Positions 24,857 through 36,847 of a stretch of DNA of 64,000 bases are shown one piece after another (position 1 is the stretch's first letter; every line of letters begins with the position of its first letter). Origin of the DNA: Rhizopus arrhizus (Eukaryota > Mucoromycota > Mucoromycetes > Mucorales > Rhizopodaceae); NCBI GenBank assembly GCA_024220505.1, contig JAKZZE010000007.1, positions 1,860,001-1,924,000 on the forward strand, in the 5' to 3' direction. The position numbers and the translations under genes are program-made. The notes under the pieces are model-generated. The model saw nothing but the letters and a program-made list of their open reading frames with translations. It ran no database searches and was not told where the DNA came from.

Positions 24857-25721
24857 TTAACTAGAACGTCGTTCATCCTCTCTTTCTCGATCTCTTGTTT
24901 GAGCAGAAGGATTTTGACTAAAAGCAGAATAAGCTTCAGCAGCAAGTCGAGAACTCCATGGTGTAGCTAAAGTCATATAGTTCAATCCAAAAATGGCAGA
25001 CGAAACCTTCGTACTCCAAATAACATCCCCAGTTTGTGACTGCAGACAATATACCCACTTTCCTGCTCCGATATAAACAAATTGATCTGGCTGGTGATCC
25101 TCCCAGCTAGGTGGTTCGACGATCGCAACTGGTATATTGTACCATCCTCCAGGACAGTTATACCTCCACAATTCATTACCACTATCAGCATCCATAGCCA
25201 TAACTTTTCCCCTGGAACATCCGAATATGATAGGTTTTCCTAAACTGTGTGATTCGCTATATTCAGGAGGCGAGTCAGTTACAGGTTCTTTTTTAGGTGT
25301 CAAGATTCGACTGGGTGTACTGATCACCGAAACTTCCTCATAGCCAAAACCCTTTTTTTAATAAAATAAAGGTCAGTCAATCTCTTGATCTCTTGAACTC
25401 TTTCTAACTTACAGACATACGATTAAGCCACAATGTTTTTCCTGTCATTAAATCCAAACAGGCAGTTTTGCCGTTTGCGCCTACGATCACTTTATCAAAG
25501 TCTGTAACAAATATAGATACTATGCCTCCCATTGCGCCTGATGGGAACTTTGCACTCCACAGCTTGTTTCCACTTCTCTTGTGAAGAGCATATATTTTAC
25601 CGTGAGTGGCACATAACAGTATGTTATTTCGTTGATAATCCTTTGGTCCATCATATTCACAAGAGCTAGTGTCAGATTCATTGTCATTTAATTGTTTCTT
25701 TTCTGATGAAAATAAAGTCAT
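24857..25721 (-). CDS. Small PQQ-like beta-propeller repeat protein
   Basis: Two exons (25721-25413 and 25351-24857) join in phase 0 to give 267 aa. The protein contains repeated blades of the PQQ/quinoprotein type: ILLCATHGKIYALHKRSG then NKLWSAKFPSG; KVIVGANGKTACLDLMTGK then TLWLNR; IIFGCSRGKVMAMDADSG then NELWRYN; QFVYIGAGKWVYCLQSQTG then DVIWSTK. Each has the pattern of two strands, an Ala/Gly turn, a D/K-x-x-x-G turn and a Leu/Ile-Trp. This matches the propeller at the C-terminus of AASDH-type acyl-CoA synthetases and of free-standing eukaryotic PQQ-repeat proteins. No catalytic module and no signal peptide are seen. With about four blades it may pair with another protein or be a partial propeller. 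Specific function unknown. Confidence 0.8.
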
Positions 25722-26077
25722 ATTGTTTTTAGTTTAATTTTGATTTATTATCTTTACAGCAGAAAAAAAAAAAAAAAAAACGAAAAGCTATCACCAGTCG
25801 CTCATTATATATTTTCAGTGTGTTCTTTTTATAGTAATAATGTGCGACAGCATAGTGCTGAGCACTTTTTATATAGTGCGGCTAGTAAATTTGTCCATTC
25901 TGAAAAAATAAATGACGCTATCTGATAATTATTTGGCGGTTTGCTAGCAAATAATCGTCTCTCTTAAAATTTCACTTTGTCTTTTTGGGCCAAGTCACAT
26001 TGGCGTTACTGAGGGATTATTGTCGGCTGTGATGTAAAAGCTTTATTTCTTTCCCTTCGCTCTAACAATTGAATAAC

Positions 26078-26706
26078 ATGATAGAAAATACATTTTTTTA
26101 TGAAGATGAACACAATAATGCCCACAATAAGGATGGAGAGAGAGCCTTCGATCCGATGGAAGGTGTATTAACCGAAATCAGTGATCCAAACGTAATACTT
26201 GAAACCATAACGAGTCAAAAGCCCTACTTGAGTCTCAGATCAGCAGAGAAAGAAACTACTGCAAAAGATTCAACAAAAAAGACTATAAAAGTGGTCAAGA
26301 AATCAGCGTCTACAATGACTACGACTACCAAATCAGAGAGATATTTATTAACCGAAATGATCGAGGGTCCTATGGGAAGAGGAAAAGTGAATTTGCATGC
26401 AAGGAATCTTGGAATAAATCCTTGTACTGCTGTGCGCTGGTGGAAATATTATCAAGAAACTGGAAAGGTAGCTTACAAAAAGTTGCAAAGAAATCCCGGC
26501 CGATCCAATTCACTGACTACTGAGCATGGGCAGCACATTCAACAAATAGTATAAAAAGACTCACAACTTTGTGCTGATGACATTATTGATTCTCTGAAAT
26601 CGCAGTTTGAGGACTTGAAGATTTCAAAACCTCAAATGAACCACTACTTGAGAAACAACATGCTCATTTCAATAAAGAAGCCTGGGGTATTTCTTTTCAA
26701 CATTTA
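26078..26706 (+). pseudogene. Helix-turn-helix transposase-like N-terminus, broken
   Basis: An open frame from ATG 26078 runs to a stop at 26554 and then reads on in the same frame to about 26706. The acidic N-terminus is followed by a homeodomain-like DNA-binding segment (KVNLHARNLGINPCTAVRWW, then YYQETGKVAYKKLQRNPGR). After the stop the frame continues DDIIDSLKSQFEDLK and ISKPQMNHYLRNNMLISI, which looks like the second helix-turn-helix of IS630/Tc1-type transposases. The stop is therefore a nonsense change rather than the natural end. The catalytic DDE part is missing downstream. Confidence 0.65.
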
Positions 26707-27039
26707 AATCAATTTCTGGAGACACTTTTTCTTTTTGTTCGTATATTTCACTCGTGAAAACACATTAGAAAATGAAAGGAAAGCACAAGGATACTTTATT
26801 CTCTTCAAATCAAAAGAAGCCATCTAAGAGCGAAAACTATAGGCTTCATATCTAATAATAGATCGAAATGTCACTGACCACAAAATTGATACTATTATAG
26901 ACTCGTTTGAACTATATGTAGAAGACAACTCAGACGACGACTTCCAACCCGTTGTAACAGCTAGAAAAAGAAAAAGTAAACTCCATTGTCAAACTTGACG
27001 TGGGTAAACAGCTAGTCTAACGTATGAAACCCCATCATA

Positions 27040-28425
27040 GGTAAGGAAAAAACTCCACAGAGTGGATTACAAAAGAGAATCAAAGGCAAAGAAAAAGCTA
27101 CAGATTCTGCAATTACTACTACGAGTAGTACTGGCATCTCTACAACAGATGAAACTATCATGCTCAATAAGATCACTCTTAATGACTATGGTTTTGAATA
27201 TAGCAGTGTCAATTTTGATGCACCTGTCGTCAAAAGACCCTTTTTGGGTGAATCAACTAGGTCTGCTTTTCATATCACCAAATCAACTTCTGCTGCTGTG
27301 GAACCAAGCACAACTGCTTCTAAAACAAGTCTAACTTCCCCCAAGCCTAGTAAACCTGTTCCAACTACTTTCAATTCAGCTGCAGCTTCTATCAAGTCAA
27401 GTCTCTGTCCTGTGCCTGCTGACAAGGCAAGTGACATTAAAGAAGGCCTAAGAAGATAAGCAAGCGTGTGATGACAATTAAAACGACTGTAAAAAATATT
27501 TGGAAACCAGTGTATTTACAGCCATTGTATGATTTGGTTCACACTACCAACTTACTAGTTACACATACCTTTGCCTTCACAAAGTACATATATTTACAAG
27601 AACTGGCAGCAAATGAAAATTTTGCACTGAACAACTTTGTGACAAAAAATTTCTTTGTTGAAGTTTTTCTGAGCCTTGTTCTCTCAAAGGGTGGAAATAG
27701 CACAAGACTGTAGGATAGGACAAAAAACTATATGCGGTTGATATCAAAATAGAAAGAAGCTTACTTTGAAGATGCTGGTTATACTCCCCAAAACGTACCA
27801 TATGCTCAGCAAATAGCCCTGTACGAGTGTACGAAGATCCAAACGGCCGACTATAATAACATCAAAGCTCATTTTGAAAACAAGCTGCGTGGTTTGATAA
27901 ACAAGTTATTTAAAAAGAGGGAAAAAAGCAGAGAGCCTCGGAGGAGAAATGCAAGCAAACAAATCTAGTAGTAAAGCGATAAAAGAAGCTACCCGAAAGA
28001 AGATTTATCGACCTTACAATCAGGTGAAGCTTGCCATCGTAAAAAAAGAGAGATGCCTGAAGTTGGTCTTTTAGATGACCAATTAAGAACGCAACTAAAT
28101 GGTTTTCTCTCAAGCTACTCAGAGGACTACACCTTTCAAAAGAACTTAATTTACTATGACGTTATGGCTAGTCCAAAAAATCATTTCAAAATTTTTGCAG
28201 ATTGGCCCACCCCTAATGTCAAGTATCAAGAACCGACAAGAAGCAAGAGATTAATCAGGATGTTAAAGAAGAACGGGTTTGTTGTCTACTTAACCAATGA
28301 ATACAAAACATCTTCCCATTGCCCAACCTGTGAAAATGAGTTAGAAAAATTCAAAACCGTGCCAAACCCTCGCCCTTACCAATGGAAAAAGAAGCCGAAC
28401 GTGCTATGCAATGGTTTGCTGAGAT
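27040..28425 (+). pseudogene. Broken Fanzor (TnpB-related RNA-guided nuclease family)
   Basis: Pieces of a Fanzor-type protein in order: a Ser/Thr-rich N-terminus (27040-27459), a segment resembling the Fanzor N-terminal helical region (TVKNIWKPVYLQPLYDLV, 27468-27713), then YTPQNVPYAQQIALYEC and EYNNIKAHFENKLRGLINK in shifting frames, and finally 28053-28425 with RSKRLIRMLKKNGFVVYLTN followed by EYKTSSHCPTCENEL. That last part corresponds to the Fanzor/TnpB block with a glutamate next to the first zinc-ribbon CxxC. RuvC-I and the terminal RuvC-III Asp are absent and there are several frame breaks, so it is inactive. A GAA microsatellite follows. Confidence 0.7.
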
Positions 28426-28432
28426 AATCCAA

Positions 28433-28466
28433 AGAAGAAGAAGAAGAAGAAGAAGAAGAAGAAGAA
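28433..28466. repeat. GAA trinucleotide microsatellite
   Basis: About eleven tandem AAG/GAA units directly after the broken Fanzor reading frame. Confidence 0.85.
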
Positions 28467-29105
28467 AATAGATTAATTCTTGATAACTAATGCAGTACTA
28501 GGTGTAAGAGCCTCTCATGTCTTAAACAACAAACCACAAGAATAAAAGAAGACTTTGAAATCGCGATCAAGCAGCCATATTGAATTTTCTCAAGATCCTA
28601 AATAGTTTGAGAAAGACTGGCGAACGTCCTGGCCATTTCACCAGAAAATATCCTTTAGACTGATCATATTTAAGTAGAACAAAAGTAGGAAAATCACAAA
28701 AAATTCTCCACCAAGGTTATCGCTTTGGTCATTTAATACAGGTATTGCATTAAAACAAGTACAAAGCGAAAACAATAAATGTACTAAACGAAATTTTCGT
28801 TTAGGTTAGTGACATTTATTTTTCTGGAAATGACATTTGTTTTTTTGTTAAACGAAGTTCATTTTCTTTAAACCGACAAAATTCACCAGCCCCACTGTAA
28901 CCGCTATTTATTTTTCGAAAGTTGCCATTTATTTTTTCAGAATGGACAAAATTTACTAGTCGCACTGTATAACCAGAAAAGACATGTACGTGTTATTCGC
29001 TTCTAGAAAAGCCCAGTCGTGTAACAGCCCTTCTTGCAGCATTAATTGCTCATTTTTTAAAAAAGACAGTCTTATTGCCATATTTGGATTTGAATTTTAA
29101 GCTTT

Positions 29106-29112
29106 TATAAAG
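29106..29112 (+). promoter_or_regulatory. Candidate TATA box for the copper ATPase
   Basis: TATAAAG lies 61 bp upstream of ATG 29173, followed by a T-rich stretch. The position is plausible; there is no other support. Confidence 0.3.
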
Positions 29113-29172
29113 CAAACCCTCTTTATTTTATTTTTTTGCTTTATTTTCAACAATAACCAGTTTTTGAAGAAC

Positions 29173-32100
29173 ATGATAGAATACAAAGTAAAAGTTAAAG
29201 TTACTGGAATGACTTGTGATGTAAGTACAATAATTTTTTTTTCTTTTTGCTCATTCATTCACTGTTTGCGATCATAGCATTGCGTAGAGACTATAACCAA
29301 AACACTACAAAAGGTGACAGGCGTTTTAGAAGATACCGTGGTCGTTGACTTGGAAAGTGAAACAGCAAAATTTGACTTCAAAGAGACTGATTTAAATCGC
29401 TCAAAAAGCGAATTGAGACGCATGCTTTCCGAGATCATAGAAAGTCTAGGCTATGATTCAGGTACGCCTGAATTGACAAGTAGCACAGACAATGATATTA
29501 TAAAACATACCAAAGATGAATCTCTGTTTGTCACTGTATCTATTGAAGGAATGACATGCTCACATTGTACTAATACTGTTACCAAAGCGCTTCAAAGCTT
29601 GCCCTTGGTAGATCCAGAATCAGTTCATGTTTCCCTCGATTTAGAGAGAGCAACCATGCTGTTTCCCAATAAGGACAGAGTTACTATCACACGAGAATCA
29701 ATTAAAGAATTAATCGAAGACTTGGGCTATGATGTGAACGATGTGATCTTTGAAGAAAAAAGCAACAAATCGGAAGCAGAAAGCACTATGGACCACAAGA
29801 AAGAATCATCCAACCTCAAATCATCAATTTTCTCTTTATCTGGCATGACATGCGAGCATTGCGTAAAGACTGTAGCTGAAGCATTAAAGGGCTTACCGGA
29901 CGTTCTTCAAGATTCAGTCTTTGTTAGCTTAGAGAAACGACAAGCAGGGTTTACATTTGTAGGTGATTCGATCACTCCTGAAAAGATACAGCGGGTAGTC
30001 GAAGACTTGGGTTATGACTTGAATGGCAAGCCTCGTATTAGTCAATCAAGCGCGGACTCTTATCGTCTTTCAAATATTTCAAGCGATGCCTCCGCTACTT
30101 TGGTCAGCTCTTCATCTTCTGTTGATGGACAAAGTCAAGAAAAGAAAAAGGTTGTTATGCGTGTCTTGGGTATGACTTGCCAATCTTGCGTTACATCGGT
30201 GACAGATGCTCTTAAACATGAATTGCCGAATGTTGAACCTGAGTCTGTTTATGTCAATCTTCAGACTGAAATGGCCATGTTCATTTGTATAAATCCTGAC
30301 CAGAATTCAATTCAGAATGCTATTGAAGAACGTGGATTTACTGTTGAAAACATTCAAATCATTCAGAATTTAGTCCCTCCAGCCGTCCTGATCAATAAGC
30401 CAAATACGGATAATGCACATCAAAAAAACACAATTACATCATTAGGTTCTGTATTGGTTGATGACCCAACAGCTCATGCTTCTACTAAAGTCACGTTTCA
30501 TATTACTGGTATGACATGTTCAAGTTGTGTTCATACAGTTGAAAGGGGGTTAGAAAAATTACCTGGCGTTGACCCAAAAACCGTTCAAGTCAACTTGCTT
30601 ACTCACACAGGTACCTTTATAACAAGTGATGCCACATTGGATGAAAAGACTTTAGTTCAGGCTATCGACAGCATGGGATACACAGCAAGCAAGTTGATTT
30701 TTACCCTGCAACAGCCACAAAAAAAGTTTTCCGAATATTCATCAAGGAACCCTGCTTGTAAGGCTGAAATGATCATCATAGGCATGTACTGTCCTCAATG
30801 TACAGAAAAAATATATACATCCTTATCCAAACTACATGGTATTCAACCTGATTCTATCCAAGTAAACCTTGAAAGTGGTCAAGCAAGCTTTCAATTCACT
30901 GGAGATTTCATCACACGTCAAAGAATTCGTCAAACTATACTGCAGCTTGGTTTCTCAGCCGAAAGCATCAAAATTACAAAAACATCTGAACCATCTGATA
31001 CAGCGACCATCGCAAGCGAAAAGGACAGCGATCTAGTTTCAACACAGCTAGTCGTGACTGGTATGACATGTTCCTCATGTGTCGCAAACATTGAACGAAC
31101 GTTAATGAAGCTGAATGGTGTTACAAGCTGTCAGGTGAACTTGCTATCAAAGTCAGCAGTTATTCGGCATAATCCTGATATCATCGGCGCTCGTAGCTTG
31201 GCACAAATGATTGAACAAATCGGTTACAAGGCAGAAGTGACACAAAAGGCTCGTGGGGAGACCCTGGAAGAACAAAGGGCATCTATGAAAGAAGCCATGG
31301 ATCATGAAATAACCGAATTGCGCTCAAGGTTTTTGTGGTCTTTGCTGTTTGCTATTCCTGTGATCTTGATTGCTATGATCTTCTTGATGGCCTTACCTTC
31401 AATGAATCCCATTCGAGAAGGACTCATGAAGGAGATAGCACATGGATTGACTACTGCGGACCTAGTCCTTTTCTTACTGGCTACACCAGTACAGTTTTGG
31501 CTGGGCTGGCCGTTTTATACTAAAGCATACAAGTCTTTAGTATATTCTCGTACAGCTAATATGGAAACCTTGGTTGCTATGGGTACCTCTGTTGCGTATT
31601 TTGCTTCTGTTGCTTCTGTTATTGCTGCTATGGTACGCCCTGATGCAGGGGCTATGAGTATGAACTATTTTGAAACCTCAGTTCTTTTAATCACTTTTAT
31701 CCATCTTGGTAAATGGCTAGAGGCTATGGCTAAAGGAAAAACAGCTGAAACGATTACCAAGCTGATGGACCTTCAACCTGAAACGGCTATTCTAGTAGAA
31801 GTGAAAGACAATGAAAAAGAAGGACAAGGAAACACTTTTTCAGAAAAAGAAGTTGCTTGCAAAGATATACAAGGTACTTTATTCTCTATAATTATACATT
31901 TATATTTCTCTAATTTTTAAATGGTTTTTAATAGTCGGTGATATATTAAAGGTAAATGCGGGTGGTCGTATTCCATGTGATGGAAAGGTTTGGAAAGGTA
32001 CCTCTTCTACTGATGAATCCATGATTACTGGTGAATCTATTCCGGTGAACAAGAAGGAAGGTGACAATGTTATTTCTGCAACCATCAATCTAAGTGCTCC

Positions 32101-33983
32101 CATCTATATACGTGCTATACGTGTTGGCTCAGACACAACTCTTTCTCGTATTATTCAACTTGTCCAGGATGCTCAGGCTTCTCCAAAGGCGCCTATCGAA
32201 CAACTTGCCGATAAAATATCAAGTGTGTTCGTTCCAATTGTTATTGTTATCGCCATTATAGTCTTTATCATTTGGGAAGTTGCAAGTGTAAAAGGCTTGT
32301 ACTCAGATGATTGGGTACCTGAGGGCGAAAACAAGACTATATTCTCTGTTATGCTTGCTGTTTCTGTACTTGTCATTGCTTGTCCATGTGGTCTTGGCTT
32401 GGCTAGTCCGACTGGTAAGTAAAATAAATATGGAAAAGACTGTGTTACTATCAGTTGATTAAATTTTTTATAGCTGTTATGGTTGGAACAGGCGTTGCTG
32501 CCCGTTATGGTGTTCTCGTGAAAGGTGGTGGTTATGCCTTAGAAATGGCTAATCGTATTACAACAGTTGCATTTGACAAGACAGGCACTTTGACTATGGG
32601 GAAGCCTATTGTAACACATATTTGGATTGATCAAACAAGTAACGAGGATAACACTGCCTCTCAAAGAATTGGGGCATGGAAGATTCTTGGTCGTGTAAGC
32701 TCTGCAAGCAACCATCCACTATCCAAGGCAATTGAAAAGAAGGCTCGATATATTATACATAAGCTGTCACTAAATCCAGAGATTTCCGACAATCTGTTGA
32801 TTTCAGATGACTTGGATAATGAAGACGCTATTCCTGAAACAAATGAAGATCCTTTTGATGGCGTTACGATCACAAATGCACAAGAGATACCTGGACGAGG
32901 TTTATTGGCGACTGTCACACTCTCCAAGAATATTTCGGGTTCCTTACCTGGAAAGCTGAGGCATGTACGTGCTCTTAATGTTTATTTGGGAAATCAAGAG
33001 TGGATGGATGAGAACCACGCAAGATACCAAAATGCTAGACAAGCTGCTGCATCTCACAAACTGCTGACTGATTGGCAAAATCTAGGTCAATCCATTGTAC
33101 TTGTTGCTGCATCTCCTGTCAGCGGAAGCGAACAAGAAGATTTAGAGCTTGATGAGCACCAGGAAGGATGCAAGAACGCTTGTGCATGTGCTGTTTGTCG
33201 CTGCAGCACTAACTCAATTTGCTGTACTGCTTCTAAAACAATGATGATCTCACAATTAGCAGTGGCTGACATACCTCGACCTGAGGCACGACAACTCATA
33301 GCTGAATTAAGAAAGAAAAATATCGAAGTTTGGATGATTACTGGTGACAATGAGCGTACGGGTCAGGTTATTGGTGAAAAGCTAGGTATACCTCATAACT
33401 TTGTTCTGGCAGGTGTGAAACCAGAGCAAAAAGCAGACAAGGTTCGAAATCTGCAAAGACGTGGTATTCGTGAAAAAGGTACTGGAAACATCCGCTTTGT
33501 ATGGAAAAAGTACAAAAAGCCAGTAAAGCCTGCGATTGTGGCAATGGTTGGTGATGGTATTAATGATTCCCCTGCTTTGGCTCAGTCAGATGTCGGGTAA
33601 ATTTTAACCGCCTACATATAAATCAGAATCTCATTTTTTTTCCTCCTAGTATTTCTGTAGGTTCCGCAACTGATATTGCTATTGAAGCAGCAAGTATTGT
33701 GCTAATCAAAAACAATTTGATGGATTTATTGACGATGTACGATGTTTCAAGAGTAGTAGTTCGCCGTATTCGTTTAAACTTTTTATGGGCTTTTATTTAT
33801 AACGCGATTGCGATTCCTGTTGCAGCCGGAATTTTTTACCCAATTGCTGGACAAGGGTTACCACCTTACATCGCAGGTCTCGCTATGGTTGCTTCCAGTG
33901 TTTCCGTTGTCTGTTCTAGTTTACTGCTACGACTCTATAAAGCTCCAAAAGTAGTAAAAGATTCCCACCAAATAAAATTGTAA
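29173..33983 (+). CDS. ccc2: Copper-transporting P1B-type ATPase with seven heavy-metal domains
   Basis: Pumps Cu(I) into the late secretory pathway in the Ccc2/ATP7 family. Five exons (29173-29220, 29278-31873, 31935-32414, 32474-33596, 33650-33983) join in phase to 1,526 aa. The first 16-codon exon ends in GMTCD and the next starts HC, so the intron splits the first metal-binding motif. Metal-binding CxxC loops lie near residues 12, 107, 205, 314, 427, 518 (GMYCPQC, divergent) and 611 (GMTCSSC). Then come the membrane domain, MITGES, the ion channel ACPCGLGLASP (CPC near 1031), FDKTGTLT (about 1075), SNHPL, and VGDGINDSPAL (about 1401). Between SNHPL and GDGIND an extra Cys-rich loop (CKNACACAVCRCSTNSICC, about 1273) interrupts the nucleotide-binding domain. 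Yeast Ccc2 has two metal domains and ATP7A/B six, so seven is high. Confidence 0.96.
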
Positions 33984-34735
33984 GATTTTAGTTATTAATT
34001 TGATATTTTAATTACTCAAAAGAAAATTTTAATAAACCTCATTTTTTTCTTCTTTTTAATAAAAAGCAAACCATATATATACACTGCATTCTAACAATGT
34101 TCATTTTTATATACCATTGATCTTTCTTTATGAAAGCTCATGCTTGTAATTTCGAAAAGTGTAGTTAGAACGGGTGTTTTAGTGTCACGTGTTGATGATA
34201 AATGTCCCTTTCTTTGCATTTTGATTTGTTACGTTAAAATTTGTAAAGACAATTGTAATTGACTGAATGCTTTTTATTTAAAAATTATTTGAACAGCATA
34301 GTAGATAATTGGTATAGAAGAGATTTATTACTTATTTATCTAGTGTTTATAATATACAACTACATGAACATCTGTGCTTTATTCATTGTACATATAAATT
34401 TAACTGCACTGAAACAAAAGGTCGAGTTATTTGAAGATATATCAATGGAATGTGTTTTACTTAATAAAATATACTAGTATGGAGCTCTTTCTTTCAATAA
34501 AAAACGAGAGCTAATAGGTTATAAAGCAAGAAGGGTTTTCTTGAAATTTACTTCGGAGATATATCCAAGTATAACAATCGATAATGAGTATAAGTAAAAT
34601 TATTACTGTCATTTATATATTGAACGAGGGCTAAAAGTCTAAAAGATTTTGTAAGCATTGCTATTTTATGAATAAAAATTGATTTGTTTTTTTTTCCCTT
34701 TTTTTTCATTTTCATTTAAAACTTATTCTATAAAT
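33984..34735. other. Intergenic, no gene recognised
   Basis: About 750 bp of AT-rich sequence between two plus-strand genes. It holds the ccc2 3' end and the promoter of the next gene. A 72-codon open frame at 34259-34477 has no motif and atypical composition; I do not call it. Confidence 0.45.
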
Positions 34736-36847
34736 ATGACTCAGTTCTCAAACATTAGAAAAGCTAAAAGATCTAAGAAAACCAAAAAATCTACTTGCAA
34801 AGGTAAATAACTGGGGGAAAAAAGGAAAAGAGATTGCTCTAAATTATTCTTCCTCATATGCTATCTGTACAGGTTATCCGAACCGTCCTCTTTATGAAAA
34901 TCATTCACAAGAAGCAACATTTTCCTTAAACAGTAACGATTACTTTGTCGATACAGAAAAAATTCCTTCATGCAATGATCCTCATCCACCCATATTTCTA
35001 AGCTCAAATGCATGGGAAGACATTGATCAAGGAGATATGATTGTAATAAGCTATGAAGAATTATATGCTGCAATCGATCCAGATGCTCCTATTTGTTTAT
35101 CTTCCTACAAATTCGCTTCAGCCACGTACCAGAGACAAGACAGTGAATGTCATATACATATAGATCTGCTTTCCCAAGAAGCAACTGCTACTAATGAAGG
35201 AACGTGTGAATGTTTAAGTAGTCGAAATGATGAAGATTTACAAGACAATTCCTATATTCTTATCACTTATGATGAGATTCAAAATTCAGATGTATACAAG
35301 AATGAAATGAGTATCTCAGAAAATCCTTTCCTGATTACCATCAACTATGACGAATTGCAAGATTCCTTTACATTCAAGAGTAAGCAAAGTGTATCCAAGG
35401 ATTTTCCTATGATTACCATTTCCCATGATGAATTGCAGAATATAATTGTATCCAAGAATGAAAAAGGTAATTGTAATTTTTTATTTGGAATTTTTTCATT
35501 CACAAAATGAATTCTGTTCATACTAAATCCTATTACTATTCAGAAAGTCCATCTGATGTCTTTACAAATGCTCATAAATTTACTCCGAGAGTTATATTGG
35601 AAGAAGATGTAGAATTTGATGACCAAATAGTAAAAGAGATGCGTGGTTCTGCTTCTATGAGCATCTCAAGCCAAACGATAAGAGATTTTTATAGTGAAGT
35701 ACCATGGAGTAGTATTTGTACTCATGAAACCAACAACATAGATATTGAAGATGAGATCTTAGAAAAAAAGAACAATGCTTTACAACCTTATGGTATAAAT
35801 TTCTGGAACTATAGAGAAAGTAATACCAATGGGTCGTATGGTTCAATTAGTGATCTTTTCAATATAGACAACGAATTACTACTAATGCCAACACCTTTGC
35901 AAAATAGGTTAGATAAAAAGTATTTTGAATCATGGCCGTATATCGAAGAGAGAGAAAAACCGCATAGCAGAACTTATACTAAATGTTCTGATTCATTTTG
36001 TAAGGTTAAGACAGAAAATGAGGCGAATAATTTGAATGGCAACCCTATTGGAAAAGATAAGGACAAAATCTGGGCTGAATTCACAAAATTTAGCGAATCA
36101 AATCGGGGGAAAAGAGATACAGAAATCAAGGAGCGGTCGATTGATATTAATAACAAACCATCAAAGTCTTCAAGTAATCATATCACTCGTCAAAAGCATG
36201 ATTGGAAGCAACAGGATTTCTGCTCTGATATAAGGTGCAATTGCTTAGAGCCGAACCTGGAGGGTATCAAAGATATCTCTTCAAATGAGATGTATGATCA
36301 TTATTGTGATGGCCGTGAGCAAAATTATTGGCCTGTATCATCCAATCATAACCAGACACCCTGGGGCCTCTGCTTAGATGTCTTTGACATGAATGATAGT
36401 AGTGGCCTTGGGACAAGCGGTTGCTTGAAAAGTGAAGGTGCTAATAATATCAATATTGATCCCCATATCCAAGAAAAATTAAATCAAAACATGAATGAAT
36501 CGCACACCGAGTTAATAACACAACAAAATTTGACTTGTGAACTTTCAAATGTTAAGTATCTATCAAACTTTGTAAGCTGGTACAGAATTAGTTCACCCAA
36601 AGGTACATGTATCCCATGCAATGTTCATAATGAACATTCAAGCAAACATCAACAACAAAACGATAGTATCCACACAGAAAACATGGCTGATAACCTGATT
36701 GAATACAACAAAGCCTTGTTTATTCCTGATCATAACATGCAAATAGTACAGGCGACTGGTGAAACCCTATGTGTTGAAATTATCCCTATTTTAATATATA
36801 CAGAAAATGGAATCCCTGTGTTCTTGACACCAACTTATTTTGAATAA
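34736..36847 (+). CDS. Uncharacterised protein with four short I-x-I-x-Y-D/E-E-L/I repeats
   Basis: Not recognised. Three exons (34736-34802, 34873-35466, 35544-36847) join with matching phases to 654 aa. ATG 34736 is preferred because exon 1 supplies a basic N-terminus (RKAKRSKKTKK, a possible nuclear signal) and splices in phase. Residues about 75-220 hold four related units: MIVISYEELYA, YILITYDEIQN, FLITINYDELQD, MITISHDELQN, spaced irregularly with variable linkers containing YK/FK-S/N. The remaining two thirds are hydrophilic, rich in Asn, Ser, Asp and Glu, with scattered Cys, and no membrane segment or enzyme motif; the C-terminus is more hydrophobic (VEIIPILIYTENGIPVFLTP). The protein is probably mainly disordered with short binding motifs. 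No function is assigned. Confidence 0.75.

Larger units (their letters stand above)
25874..28967. mobile_element. Decayed Tc1/mariner-type element with TIRs and TA target site
   Basis: The left end (25874-25916) and right end (28925-28967) are inverted copies of a repeat of about 44 bp. The right end, read inward, starts CAGTGCGACTAGTAAATT and the left end TAGTGCGGCTAGTAAATT; both run on through TGTCCATTCTG and an A-rich stretch. A TA dinucleotide flanks each side (25872-25873 and 28968-28969), as in the Tc1/mariner/IS630 superfamily. The interior holds the N-terminal part of a helix-turn-helix transposase-like gene and a broken Fanzor. No DDE domain was recognised inside. Confidence 0.8.

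Noticed and set aside
29244..29256. TTTTTGCTCA in ccc2 intron 1 as a Mac1-type copper response element
   Set aside because: A single match inside an intron in T-rich DNA; not enough to claim regulation.
35507..35543. ATG 35507 as the start of a separate downstream gene
   Set aside because: It lies inside a phase-consistent intron (35467-35543) that joins the two frames into one protein.
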